64,000 nt of DNA from JALZVT01 sp964611345. GTDB taxonomy: Bacteria > Pseudomonadota > Gammaproteobacteria > Pseudomonadales > Azotimanducaceae. Under the pieces are notes generated by a model that saw nothing but the letters and a program-made list of their open reading frames with translations, made no database searches and was not told the DNA's origin. This document shows positions 19,189-28,638 of the stretch, in pieces; the first letter of the stretch is position 1, and each line of letters opens with the position of its first letter. The stretch spans positions 27,611 to 91,610 of the forward strand of contig CAZSYU010000004.1 of the NCBI GenBank assembly GCA_964611345.1, written 5' to 3'. The translations under genes and the position numbers were made by a program.

Positions 19189-20244
19189 CTAGAATGACCC
19201 GTTCAGATAGAACCAACCTGCTCCCGCTGCGGCAACAACCACCACAGCAATCAAGACCCAGCGCATAGCACCGCCACTGGACCCACTACCTGCCTTTCCT
19301 GACTTCGCCTTCCTTGCTTTATTCTTACCAGCTGCAGCAGCACTACCTGGCAGCAGCAAGAGGGCCTTGGTACCACCAAATTCGATTACATCTTTGGAAT
19401 TTAGGAAGCGTTTCAGCACCGCTTCACCATTCACGCGTGTTTTATTTGTCGACATCTGGTCATGTACCGACCACTTCGCGCCGCGACGCACCAATTTAGC
19501 GTGAAAATCAGAAACGCTTGGGTCTTCCAACACGATAGACAGCTCATGCTTGGAGCCATTTTTGCCGATGTTCCAGAAATTTAGGTCGCCTTCGCTCTTG
19601 AGCGATATAGGTTGACCATCACCAGAATCTCCAAGTAATACGAGGGTTGGGTCGGTGAACTGCGCCGCGAGAGCATCCGCATCGATGGCAAACTGATCGT
19701 TGGCTTCACCGGGTTTCAGGATGATTGTGCCGGGGCTATCGTTCTGCCAGGAGCGCGGCAGGTTTTTGTTAACAGCCATCATCATGGTTTGGCCCATGGC
19801 TGCATTAGCGATATCGCTGTCGTCAGGCTGCCCACTAGGAGCTGGCGCCGGTACCGCGGCGCGAACCACCGTTGCGCCTGGATCCATCGACGCCGCATCC
19901 ACTGCCGGCGCAGCAGCACCTTCCGAATCTGACAACGTTAATGTGTGGGTGTCGAACCGTATCTCATCACCGCCGACTGCCATAGTGGGTCCGGTCAGAC
20001 GCTGATGATTGATAAAGGTACCATTGGTCGAACCCAAATCAGTTACCAGCACACCTTCCGCCGCGGGCGCTAAGGTTGCGTGATTGCTCGAAACTGTAGA
20101 ATGCGCTAGCTGTAGCACTTCGTCGTAGGAGACGCCTTGATGTTCGGCAGACGGCGCCCGCCCAACAATCACTGTGGTATCAAACTCCAATACTGCTGTA
20201 CCCGCGTCATCGCTCAGGGCAAATCGATTACCTGAAAGGCTCAC
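19189..20244 (-). CDS. Twin-FHA protein with C-terminal membrane anchor
   Basis: 351 residues. FHA domain 1 (about 25-90) keeps the phosphothreonine-binding set: Arg in VGRAP, Ser/His in STVSSNH, and DLGSTNGTFIN. FHA domain 2 (about 222-300) has Lys in place of Arg (IGKNG) but keeps Ser, His and Asn. The linker carries Thr followed by hydrophobic residues at T125, T153, T173 and T200 (for example GTIIL), possible phosphosites. A Lys/Ser/Gly-rich stretch precedes one membrane helix (328-346) at the very C-terminus, so the FHA domains face the cytoplasm. The start is GTG with GGAG eight bases upstream. Last gene of the nine-gene string, 37 bases after the PP2C gene. Confidence 0.85.
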   Translation of the reverse strand: MSLSGNRFALSDDAGTAVLEFDTTVIVGRAPSAEHQGVSYDEVLQLAHSTVSSNHATLAPAAEGVLVTDLGSTNGTFINHQRLTGPTMAVGGDEIRFDTHTLTLSDSEGAAAPAVDAASMDPGATVVRAAVPAPAPSGQPDDSDIANAAMGQTMMMAVNKNLPRSWQNDSPGTIILKPGEANDQFAIDADALAAQFTDPTLVLLGDSGDGQPISLKSEGDLNFWNIGKNGSKHELSIVLEDPSVSDFHAKLVRRGAKWSVHDQMSTNKTRVNGEAVLKRFLNSKDVIEFGGTKALLLLPGSAAAAGKNKARKAKSGKAGSGSSGGAMRWVLIAVVVVAAAGAGWFYLNGSF

Positions 20245-20281
20245 TGTATTTCTCCATTCGTTTCCAATTCATGAATATATG

Positions 20282-21358
20282 TCATAACAGCCAGTAAACG
20301 AGCGCCACCAAAATCGCCAGCGCCAATGATGCAATAAGCAACTCAACATCAAACCCCTTCATACCAGACTTGTCTTTACCCGCAGATGCCTTCATCTGCT
20401 CATCGTCAACACCTGAGATATCTGCAGCATTACTGCTGGCAATAGGCAGCGCCGCCTTTTTGGGCAGCGCAATCGTTGTCGCCGCAGCCACTCTAGGCGC
20501 GGGCGCAACACCTTCGAAGTCATCATTGCCCAACGGTGCGGGTTCAGCAGCGTCGTCATTGAGCCGCTTGTGACCTTGACCCGGCATGCGCTCAAAACGT
20601 TCACGCAACTGCTCGACGCTAAGTACCGGCTGTAGCACCTCAATATCTTTAATTCGCAGACATACCACGCTAATGTTATCGAGAGCTTCGCCCAACAGAG
20701 TTTCTGCAATCAGCGCGCCCACTGCGTCGGTAGGCTCAGGATTCGCCAGCAGCAGGTCGCTGATTTGATCATCCCGCATCTCGTCGTGTAAGCCATCGCT
20801 ACAAAGCAAGATCATGTCACCGTTGTCGAGATCCAGACTTAACTCGGCGGGCACTGGTTCAGGGTCAGCGATGCCCAGGGCTTGCACAAGTACGTGCTTC
20901 TGGGGGTGACCAAACGCATCTGCAGGATCCACCACACCAGACTCTAGTAACTGCTCGAGCAGCGAATGATCCCGGGTCAGCCGAATCAGCTGTTGCTTTC
21001 GCCACAGGTAAACACGGCTGTCGCCGCACCACCCGATTTCAGCTTTACTGCCCTTGATCCGCACCACAACAACAGTGCTGCCCATGTTTTCTGCGGAGCG
21101 ACGCAGGCCCTCTGCAACAACCGCCGTATGGGCATCGAAAATCATCGCAGGTAACGCCGGTAGCTCAGAGTGGTCCATAACTGCGGCACTTCCTTGCAAC
21201 AAGGATTGCTTAACAATCCGCGAGGCCACATCTCCACACGCATGGCCACCCATACCATCTGCCACCAGCCACACACCGGCGTCTTCAACCCAACCCAACG
21301 AATCCTCGTTGTGCTGGTAACGATTTCCCGGGTGCGACTCGGCAGCAAATTCAATCAC
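20282..21358 (-). CDS. PP2C-type Ser/Thr protein phosphatase, tail-anchored
   Basis: About 358 residues from a GTG start, chosen because the PP2C fold begins there (IEFAAESHPGNRYQHNEDS) and because earlier ATGs lie inside the preceding cytochrome gene. Metal-binding motifs are intact: NEDS (17-20), VADGMGGHACGD (33-43), GWCGDSRVYLW, LLCSDGLHDE and a late DNIS. The catalytic domain ends near 240. A disordered Ala/Pro-rich linker with a Thr motif (TTIALPKK, T295) leads to one C-terminal membrane helix (340-357). It would reverse Thr phosphorylation made by a kinase such as that at 42570-44177, and sits between cytochrome and FHA genes. Confidence 0.88.
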   Translation of the reverse strand: MIEFAAESHPGNRYQHNEDSLGWVEDAGVWLVADGMGGHACGDVASRIVKQSLLQGSAAVMDHSELPALPAMIFDAHTAVVAEGLRRSAENMGSTVVVVRIKGSKAEIGWCGDSRVYLWRKQQLIRLTRDHSLLEQLLESGVVDPADAFGHPQKHVLVQALGIADPEPVPAELSLDLDNGDMILLCSDGLHDEMRDDQISDLLLANPEPTDAVGALIAETLLGEALDNISVVCLRIKDIEVLQPVLSVEQLRERFERMPGQGHKRLNDDAAEPAPLGNDDFEGVAPAPRVAAATTIALPKKAALPIASSNAADISGVDDEQMKASAGKDKSGMKGFDVELLIASLALAILVALVYWLL

Positions 21359-21368
21359 TAAACAACAC

Positions 21369-22718
21369 TCAAAAACTCCCCTGAACGGCCGCGGCAGCAC
21401 GTTGGTAGGCTTTGGGCCGAAAGGTCTCATCATTGCCAAGACCAGAAAAGAGTCGGTCTAGCGAACTTGCGAGCTGGTCTGCCTCGCCGAGATATTCTGT
21501 CAACGTAACAATGCTGAGCAGACCCTGTTCTGCTGTACCGTAGTCGACCATACGCCGAGACGCTGCCTGGCCAATCAGCCGCTTGCGTAACGCCCGCACC
21601 TTGGCGGTGCTCACATTTTGCACTTGCCACAGCGCTGACAGCTCATCGATGAGGCTTTGCAGTTGTGTGACTGAAGTGCCAAGTGCCCTGGGGTCACCCT
21701 GACCTGCAACTACCAGTGCATCGATCGCCCGCTTCAATGCAGCTGTTTTATCTGGAGAAAGCTCTTCACTAATTAACTGTAGCGTACGAAAATGATGATC
21801 CGCCAGGCGTAAGCTGCCAGGCTCAACGCCCTGCTGCCGGCGCTCCTGATACCAGCGCAAGTCCTCCGGATCGAGCCCATGATGACAACTCTGACAGTCA
21901 AACATCGAAAACTCTGGGATAAACTTGGCGCCAGTAAAATAGTCACTACCTAACATTTTCAGAAACGCTCGAGATCCTTCCACCTGCCCGGTGAGCCACA
22001 ACTGCACGCCCGCAAAGTTGCCCTTACGCTCTTTATAATCATCATCAACCGAAAAGTGCGGCGGCTGATTGGTCGTGAAATTCTCGAGTTCAAAACTCAA
22101 CCTGGGATGGCCCGCGCCCATTATGCGGTGTGTGGTGAACTTATCCTGTGTGCCCAGATGACAACTCAAGCACAACTGCGCTCGCGCCGCTGGCTCCTCT
22201 GATGGGTAGAGGCCATTGGCGATATTATCGGCATGGGTATTGCCTGGATCATCATGGGTTTTAATCCAGTTTTCTGAACCGCCGTGGCACGCCTCGCAAC
22301 CGACTCCATCGTTCAGACTGAACTCCGGGCCACGTTTGTCCTGAGGGACATTGTCAGCATGACAATCCAAACAAATATCTGCGGTATGAGCACTGGCTAA
22401 GCCAAGTTTCGTCGCCATCAACTTGGATTCTGGTGACAACAAGGTCTTGTAGGCACGCGAATGGTAGTCCTGCGCTCGCCATATGCGATGCTCATTCAAC
22501 CATACGGTGCGGTTGTCCTGACGACTCGATTTGCCGTGACACGCCCCTCCAGCACAGGACGACGCGCCATAGTGAATATTATCGTCAATGGTGGATACGT
22601 CAGCCGAGACACTCATACCACACATAAGAATGGCACCAGCACAAATCCACAACGCCACATCACGAGCGGCCTGCCACTTGCTTTGGTATCGGTATTGGCA
22701 CTGGTATCCACCCTTCAC
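21369..22718 (-). CDS. Periplasmic multiheme c-type cytochrome, c554-like
   Basis: 449 residues with an N-terminal signal (hydrophobic core about 21-36, ending SVSA). Heme sites: one CX4CH (CAGGACH) and four CxxCH (CLDCH, CEACH, CLSCH, CQSCH), so up to five hemes in the first 275 residues. The His-rich segments between them (GAGHPRLSFELENF, LADHHFRTLQ) resemble the cytochrome c554 family, which is involved in N, S or metal redox. The C-terminal 170 residues are helical and heme-free. The GTG start overlaps the upstream stop (TAGTG). Substrate unknown; it may be a shuttle between the decahemes. Confidence 0.8.
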   Translation of the reverse strand: MKGGYQCQYRYQSKWQAARDVALWICAGAILMCGMSVSADVSTIDDNIHYGASSCAGGACHGKSSRQDNRTVWLNEHRIWRAQDYHSRAYKTLLSPESKLMATKLGLASAHTADICLDCHADNVPQDKRGPEFSLNDGVGCEACHGGSENWIKTHDDPGNTHADNIANGLYPSEEPAARAQLCLSCHLGTQDKFTTHRIMGAGHPRLSFELENFTTNQPPHFSVDDDYKERKGNFAGVQLWLTGQVEGSRAFLKMLGSDYFTGAKFIPEFSMFDCQSCHHGLDPEDLRWYQERRQQGVEPGSLRLADHHFRTLQLISEELSPDKTAALKRAIDALVVAGQGDPRALGTSVTQLQSLIDELSALWQVQNVSTAKVRALRKRLIGQAASRRMVDYGTAEQGLLSIVTLTEYLGEADQLASSLDRLFSGLGNDETFRPKAYQRAAAAVQGSF

Positions 22719-25700
22719 TATCTGGAACCCCCAGCACTAGTTGCGGTTGGCGTGGGTGCTTGTTCTGCGATAGCTTCATTACTGTCACCACCGCCAGCGC
22801 TACGCCCACGTACGGCTGTACCAGTGCCTTCTGTATCCTGCACAAACCAGGGCTCGCCCGATTCATTGAGGTACAGCTTGTTCATGTCTTCACGGGAGAG
22901 TGGTCGAGAACCACGGCGCCCAAACACCGCAATCTGTCCACCGGTTTCGTCTACACCCCGATCCCGATCAAGCCCTTTTGATAGTGCCAGTGCTGGCCGC
23001 TTGGTGGGATAACTCGCGATTAGTTTGGGGTTTGGCTCGGGGCTAAAGCCATAGAAGTTCGGCTGCAGGGAGGGCGACGTCAACTGCACAACTTTCAACC
23101 CACCCGCGCCATCGGCAACGTAGGCAAATAGCGAAGCATTGGTGCTCGCTACGACAACATCATGTGCGTCGACAATCTTGCCACCATCGTTGTAGGTCTG
23201 GAGCAGGCGCATATTGTCGGGTTGAGTGACATCTACCACTGCGAGACCTTGTGCTCCTGCGGCAACATAGGCATAGGTTCGCGCCACGTACACGCGCTTG
23301 GCATCACTCAACGTAATCGTCGACGCTGATAATTTCGGTGCTTTGTTATTGGTGACATCAACGGTCTGCAATCCGTCTGCCGTCGTTACAAACAAATAGC
23401 GGAATTGCAGCGCCGTCGCTCGAGGGTCGCTCATGGGTATGCGGCTCACCAATTGCGGCTCCAGCGGATTCTGCAAAGACACCACCAATACTTCCGTTGG
23501 TAACGTCAGATAGGCAATAGACCCCCCCAGTGTGATGTGACGAACACCATTTAGCAGACCGTCTGGGTTCCAGGTGAGTGCCCGGCTGAGGTTATTGTTG
23601 CGCAGCTCGCCGTCTTGCAGTGTATTAACGTCAACCAGAATCAAACCTTCTTGGGCATCTGTGATCACCGCGTAGTTGTAAATTGGATGGAAGGGCTGCT
23701 CCTGATTGGTGATACGCATCAGATCGCCTTCGTTCTTAAACGGTGCAATAGGTTGCGTAGACGGCAGCGCCATGCAGGTAGCGTTCTTCGACTTCACCTG
23801 TGTACCCTGACCGAGCGGACTGAACGGCGTTGTCACAATGCGCTGCGAAAAGCCCTTGTTCGCAACGTTGGCAATGTCATAAACGCGCATTCCGTTTTTA
23901 CCTTCGGCAACGTACAAGTACTCGCCGCGCATTTGTAGACAGTTTGCAGGACCCGAACGATGCCCATACGCATGCTTCAGTACCCCGCCACGCGCTTCAT
24001 GCTGCGCAAAGAAATCAGGGTAGGCGTACTTTTGCAGGTAACTGCCAATCACCGCCTGGGGCTCTTCCCACTCGGTTACTTGCACCGCAGAGACCTCGCC
24101 ATCACCACCAACCCAGGCGTTATAGCCAACGAAGTTAACGAAGTTGGTTCCGAACATAAGTAGCTGGGCCATAATCGCGTTGTTATCGTTCTGTTCCGAC
24201 AGATGACAATCGCTGCAATTCTTGGTCTCTGATAATCGCACAGTGTGCGGGAAGTGAGGATTGAAGGCCTGCGAACTGAAACCTGAAGCGGCAACCGGTG
24301 GTTGCTGAATATAGATTTTCTCACGGTTAGCATTTGTCGATGACAGTACCAACGCCGAGGTAGAGCGCACTGGCGCTATCTTGCCACCCTTGGCCGGACC
24401 CCTTCGTCCAAGCAGAAACATCTGATCCCGGGCAACCTGGGGGTTATAGCTGGCAAAGTTTCGACTCTTGCCCCCTTCATAGTGGTGTCGTTCGGTTTTC
24501 TTGTTCGCCTCAATGGGCAAGTGACAACCACCGCAGCTCGTTGTCCAGGACGTATGACAGGTGTAGCACTCCATTTCATCATAGGAATGGGCCAGATCAA
24601 CACTGGCAACCTGATTACCCCACTCCTGTGTTTCGGTGTTGTTAGACATGGTTTTGGCGCGCGCTGCCTTCGAGTTGTAATCCGAGTGTTTCGGATCGAC
24701 CGCGTTCTTTACCAGACTGACTTTCCACTCAAGATTTTCATCGAGTGCTGAGCGCTGGTAGAGATCCCCGTTCACCCACTCGAAGCGAGGCCGCCCACCA
24801 GGCACCCGAAGCGACAGAAAATCTGTTCCGCCACCAATCGCAGCTGGTCCGGAGGCGTAGAGATTGGGCAGCTCTTTTGAGGTGCCGTGGCAGTCTTTGC
24901 AATCAACCTCAACAGCAAGTGCTACTTCTCCCTGAATGTGGCCGTTGCCGTGGTTGTCCTGGGCAAAGTGGCAATCAACACAGTGCATCCCCACATCCAG
25001 GTGAATCGACGACATATGTACCGCCTTGTCGAATTTCTTGGGATCGTCGTTTTCAACCACGTTGTTCTTCGCATCGAGCAGATTACCCGTGCGATCACGT
25101 TTGAATACGGCTCGAAAGTTCCAGCCATGACCGTGATAGTCGGCGAACTGGGTATCATTTAATTCCGGATTCAGCTCAGATACTGCCTCCAGAAAATCCG
25201 TGTCCGCCCATTTGCCACGGGGCGCTGCTCCTTCCGGATTGCGCTCCAACACTTCATGAATCTCTTCGCTGGTCGGATATTGTTGCTGCTCCGGCCACAT
25301 CGCAGGCGCGTCCGATTCGTAGTCCCACATGGTGTAGCCCAGGTAACTGTTCACAAACATGTTCGGCTGGTGCATATGACAAATCATGCATTGTGATGTG
25401 GGTATCGCATTGGTAAAGCTGTGCTTGATGGGATGCCCTGATTCGTTTTTTGGAATGGTCGGATCAAGCGTTGCGGTTTTACCAGTGTGGCCATGCTGGG
25501 CGTAACCGCCTGAATGTCGCGGATCACGGTCGTTGGCATACACAACGTGACAGGATGCGCAGCCAGAATTGCGATAATCACCCGGTTGATCGTTAGTGCC
25601 CATAAACCAGGTAAAAGGGTCATTCAGACGTGTTTTAGTGATATTGATTACGGGGACAGAAATGCGCGCACCCGTTGCCGGGCCACGGTTTGATTGACGA

Positions 25701-26647
25701 ATATCAGGTCGACCCGGTTCCTCCAGACGTTGCACCAAGCCTAAGGAGTTGGGTATAGCCGTTTCCGGGAACAGGTTAATGATGTTGCGGCCGCCGCGCT
25801 CAAACACTCGAAACACATCACCGGGCTTGGTCGTTTCCCAGGCTGGCAAAGGCAACAGTTGCGGCAAAATACCTTTCTCATCTTTCAGCTGCTCCGCGAG
25901 CACCGTATCTAGCACCGGGCCTTTCAACACCGCTGGCTTACCGTCGGTGGTGTAAGATTCACCCAATATGTACTGCTTGAACGGCAAGATGCCGTTGTTG
26001 TAGGCCGCACCGCCCCAAAGCATGGCGCCTGTGGCGTGCAACGACCGGACAGATTTCTCAATCTGATCCTGGTGACATGAACCACACGCCAGCTCAACGA
26101 CACGATAGTCAGAAGGATTCACAAAACGCACAAACTCGCGGCTTTCTTTATTTAGCAGCGTGTACGTGCGCTCCGGATTGGCAGAATGCGGGTAGTGCCA
26201 AGCGTCAGGGTACTCCGGCAGTATGTGTGCCAACTCCTTAACCGCAATGTACTCATCCGACTGGTTGCCTTTAGGCAGACCATGACCGCCTTCGCCACCA
26301 CTCTTGGCATTACGCGGCACAAACTGACTGGCATCACCGCCGTGGCAATCGGTACAACCCAGATCCACGCCCGGCGCGTTGTGCATGGTTTTTTGATCAG
26401 ATTCGGTATGGCAAGATACGCAACCCGCACTCTTTTCACTGGCAGCAATAGCGCTTGGCTGATTTGCCGGGGCCGCAGGTGCCATGACGTAGTTACGCTC
26501 TACTTTTATTACTGCCTCAGAAGCTTCAACCCCTTCGCTCCATATAGTACTGAAAACAAAGCCAGCACCGGTCACGCCAGCTGCTAACAAACTCAACGAA
26601 ACCAGTAAGCCGCGCAACTTCTCAATTTTTCGCATCGAATTGTTCAT
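22718..26647 (-). CDS. Decaheme c-type cytochrome with C-terminal LVIVD-type beta-propeller
   Basis: 1309 residues from the ATG at 26647, chosen because GAGGAG lies seven bases upstream; a TTG five codons earlier is less likely. A signal anchor (about 10-30) is followed by ten CxxCH sites: CVSCH, CTDCH, CGSCH, CASCH, CMICH, CVDCH, CKDCH, CYTCH, CGGCH, CSDCH. From about residue 840 to 1200 are repeated segments of the LVIVD type (for example EYLYVAEGKNGMRVYDIANV, AYVAAGAQGLAVVDVTQP), a beta-propeller seen in surface proteins. The tail is Gly/Thr/Pro-rich. Predicted periplasmic or exposed at the outer membrane. It follows the barrel gene by 11 bases. Substrate unknown. Confidence 0.82.
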   Translation of the reverse strand: MNNSMRKIEKLRGLLVSLSLLAAGVTGAGFVFSTIWSEGVEASEAVIKVERNYVMAPAAPANQPSAIAASEKSAGCVSCHTESDQKTMHNAPGVDLGCTDCHGGDASQFVPRNAKSGGEGGHGLPKGNQSDEYIAVKELAHILPEYPDAWHYPHSANPERTYTLLNKESREFVRFVNPSDYRVVELACGSCHQDQIEKSVRSLHATGAMLWGGAAYNNGILPFKQYILGESYTTDGKPAVLKGPVLDTVLAEQLKDEKGILPQLLPLPAWETTKPGDVFRVFERGGRNIINLFPETAIPNSLGLVQRLEEPGRPDIRQSNRGPATGARISVPVINITKTRLNDPFTWFMGTNDQPGDYRNSGCASCHVVYANDRDPRHSGGYAQHGHTGKTATLDPTIPKNESGHPIKHSFTNAIPTSQCMICHMHQPNMFVNSYLGYTMWDYESDAPAMWPEQQQYPTSEEIHEVLERNPEGAAPRGKWADTDFLEAVSELNPELNDTQFADYHGHGWNFRAVFKRDRTGNLLDAKNNVVENDDPKKFDKAVHMSSIHLDVGMHCVDCHFAQDNHGNGHIQGEVALAVEVDCKDCHGTSKELPNLYASGPAAIGGGTDFLSLRVPGGRPRFEWVNGDLYQRSALDENLEWKVSLVKNAVDPKHSDYNSKAARAKTMSNNTETQEWGNQVASVDLAHSYDEMECYTCHTSWTTSCGGCHLPIEANKKTERHHYEGGKSRNFASYNPQVARDQMFLLGRRGPAKGGKIAPVRSTSALVLSSTNANREKIYIQQPPVAASGFSSQAFNPHFPHTVRLSETKNCSDCHLSEQNDNNAIMAQLLMFGTNFVNFVGYNAWVGGDGEVSAVQVTEWEEPQAVIGSYLQKYAYPDFFAQHEARGGVLKHAYGHRSGPANCLQMRGEYLYVAEGKNGMRVYDIANVANKGFSQRIVTTPFSPLGQGTQVKSKNATCMALPSTQPIAPFKNEGDLMRITNQEQPFHPIYNYAVITDAQEGLILVDVNTLQDGELRNNNLSRALTWNPDGLLNGVRHITLGGSIAYLTLPTEVLVVSLQNPLEPQLVSRIPMSDPRATALQFRYLFVTTADGLQTVDVTNNKAPKLSASTITLSDAKRVYVARTYAYVAAGAQGLAVVDVTQPDNMRLLQTYNDGGKIVDAHDVVVASTNASLFAYVADGAGGLKVVQLTSPSLQPNFYGFSPEPNPKLIASYPTKRPALALSKGLDRDRGVDETGGQIAVFGRRGSRPLSREDMNKLYLNESGEPWFVQDTEGTGTAVRGRSAGGGDSNEAIAEQAPTPTATSAGGSR

Positions 26648-26658
26648 CCCTGAGCTCC

Positions 26659-28638
26659 TCAAAACGCCAACACAAGGTTCATCTGGAAATAACCTGCTTC
26701 TTCATCCGGAAACAAATCCTTGAACCCCTTACCGGGAATCAGATGCGCATAGCTGGTGCGCACTACAATGTTCTGGGTTACCAGTGGTCGCCAGATTAGA
26801 CTCAAGGACAGGTCATGGCCGATCTCTTCGTCGATCGAGCCCTGGTTACGCACTGTTTCGAGCACCTGGGTGTGATCAAAGCGCATATAGTTGTAGTTGA
26901 AGCTCAATCGCAGTGATGGCAGGAGATCTGCATCGGCACCAATTCCAGCGAGTATCATCCCTGGATTGGTGAAGTTTGACTGGCCCTGTTCCTTGGACGA
27001 TCGTAGATTGTTTAGCAGCCCATTCCGGGTAGACAAAGCAACGCGCCCCCCGCCAATCAACGGCACCGATTGCCGCAGCCAATAGCTGGTGTCTGAACCC
27101 GCGAATACAGGATTTTCGAATATGGCATCAAAGCCGGTTGCCCGATCGTCGAACGGGTCTTTATCACCACTGCCGTAGAGCAATGACCCACGAAGGCGCA
27201 ACCAATCCATATCAAAGCCGGCTTCAGCGGCAAAGAATCCAGCCCTGATATCAACCTTCCTCTCTTCGAACACACCCGGTTCAACGCTGCCTATCGCATA
27301 GTACGCAGAAGTTGTCAGATTAAGCCGACCAAAGTGGCCATCACCGTTGTAACCGAAGTACACCACATCGTATTTACGTGGCCGTTCGTCGCCAATGGAG
27401 GCGGGGCGAGCAATAAACTCGTTGTTGTCGAAGAAAAATTCATTGTCTTCCCGGTTACGGTTGTAAACAACGGTCGCCTGCGACACAAAACCAAGTTTCG
27501 GGAAGTCTTGCCAATAGAAGTTGGCTGCCACGACGTCGTCTTTGCGTAAATCTCGGGTAACGTCGTTCAACCCACTGTTAGTGTCCTTCTCGAGACGCCG
27601 GAAGTACGCAAGGTTGTACTGGAAGATGTTGTTATTGCGGTTACCAAACAGACGAACCCCTAGCTGGCTGTCCTGAAAAAGAAAGCCACGAAAATCGCTG
27701 TTAAACGGCTGAATACCAATTCGAAAACTGTCGAAATCGTATCGATCGCCTACGTTACGCAAGTGTCGATCATAGAACGCTGCCTGAATACCCAAGTGAT
27801 GGTCAGTTCGTGACGTACCTCGGCTTGGTCGGGCGTTTACACCCTGAATCTCATCGAGATTTACATAGTTGATGCTCAGCACCGGCGTAAACCGAAACTC
27901 ATGATCGGGAGGGCGAAACACCGTGTCGCCTTTCAGATACACAAATTCTGCAGCAAGATTTTGGTTAAAGAAGATTTGATCGGAAGTGCCAAAAATGTCG
28001 ATGCCCCCGGGATCGTTAGTCGAGGACGCGCCCACAGGTGTCGGCACTTCGCGCACTTCCAATATACTGTCTGACAGCGCGTTAATGGAAAAGAACCATT
28101 CGTCGTCATTGACGGGAATATCGCCCTTCAATACGTTGCGATTGTAGGGATCCCACCACGGATACTGATAACGAACCGAGTCATTGCCCACAACACCCCG
28201 GAACCCATCCAGGTTATCAACAATACGCCAGCGATCAGGCATGGCGAGCGTCACACAGTTCTGTGCACCCCCTTTGCAGTCTAGCGTCGGCGCCGCTGCC
28301 ACACACTCGCTGCGGCCGGAACTGACGCAGGGCACTTTGGAAGGCGTATTTCTGCCACGTATCAGGCCATAGTCGAATACATTTTCTTCCCCGGCCGCAC
28401 GCGCGGTCGAGCCTTCTACTCGATCGGCAGCGTTTTCTGCATCAGGACGCGGACACTCTACGCGTATGTAACCGGGTCGACGTCGATTGACTATGCGACC
28501 GCGATCGTCTGCGTAACAGACTTCAGCGGCTTCAACAGGCAGCGCGGACAGCATCAAGATCACCGTACCACCGGTGACACTGGCACCCAGCACGACCGCA
28601 CATGACAGAGCTGCAGACAGTAATGATAGAACTTTCAT
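26659..28638 (-). CDS. Outer-membrane beta-barrel protein, likely porin of the cytochrome system
   Basis: 659 residues with a signal peptide ending near LPVEAAE. After about 120 residues with two Cys pairs (CVSSGRSEC, CKGGAQNC), the rest is alternating polar/hydrophobic strands rich in Tyr, Phe, Asn and Arg, typical of a 16-strand-plus barrel. It ends in Phe (FQMNLVLAF), the outer-membrane sorting signature. Its ATG directly abuts the stop of the GlcG-like gene (TAGATG), and the decaheme-LVIVD gene follows. By position it is the candidate conduit for electrons through the outer membrane, in the role MtrB plays for MtrA; no sequence similarity to MtrB is claimed. Confidence 0.75.
   Translation of the reverse strand: MKVLSLLSAALSCAVVLGASVTGGTVILMLSALPVEAAEVCYADDRGRIVNRRRPGYIRVECPRPDAENAADRVEGSTARAAGEENVFDYGLIRGRNTPSKVPCVSSGRSECVAAAPTLDCKGGAQNCVTLAMPDRWRIVDNLDGFRGVVGNDSVRYQYPWWDPYNRNVLKGDIPVNDDEWFFSINALSDSILEVREVPTPVGASSTNDPGGIDIFGTSDQIFFNQNLAAEFVYLKGDTVFRPPDHEFRFTPVLSINYVNLDEIQGVNARPSRGTSRTDHHLGIQAAFYDRHLRNVGDRYDFDSFRIGIQPFNSDFRGFLFQDSQLGVRLFGNRNNNIFQYNLAYFRRLEKDTNSGLNDVTRDLRKDDVVAANFYWQDFPKLGFVSQATVVYNRNREDNEFFFDNNEFIARPASIGDERPRKYDVVYFGYNGDGHFGRLNLTTSAYYAIGSVEPGVFEERKVDIRAGFFAAEAGFDMDWLRLRGSLLYGSGDKDPFDDRATGFDAIFENPVFAGSDTSYWLRQSVPLIGGGRVALSTRNGLLNNLRSSKEQGQSNFTNPGMILAGIGADADLLPSLRLSFNYNYMRFDHTQVLETVRNQGSIDEEIGHDLSLSLIWRPLVTQNIVVRTSYAHLIPGKGFKDLFPDEEAGYFQMNLVLAF

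Noticed and set aside
19189..21439. FHA + PP2C (and kinase at 42570) as a type VI secretion regulatory set
   Set aside because: This trio also occurs in T6SS loci, but there is no tss gene (sheath, VgrG, ClpV, TssJKLM) anywhere in the window.
23521..23527. C7 homopolymer in the decaheme-LVIVD gene (and G7 near 35296 in the FAD gene) as phase-variation tracts
   Set aside because: Both frames are intact and seven-base runs are short; there is no repeat-associated second frame.
22718..28638. MtrCAB/OmcA-type conduit
   Set aside because: Composition is analogous (barrel plus decahemes), but I see no sequence features specific to Mtr proteins, so only functional analogy is proposed.
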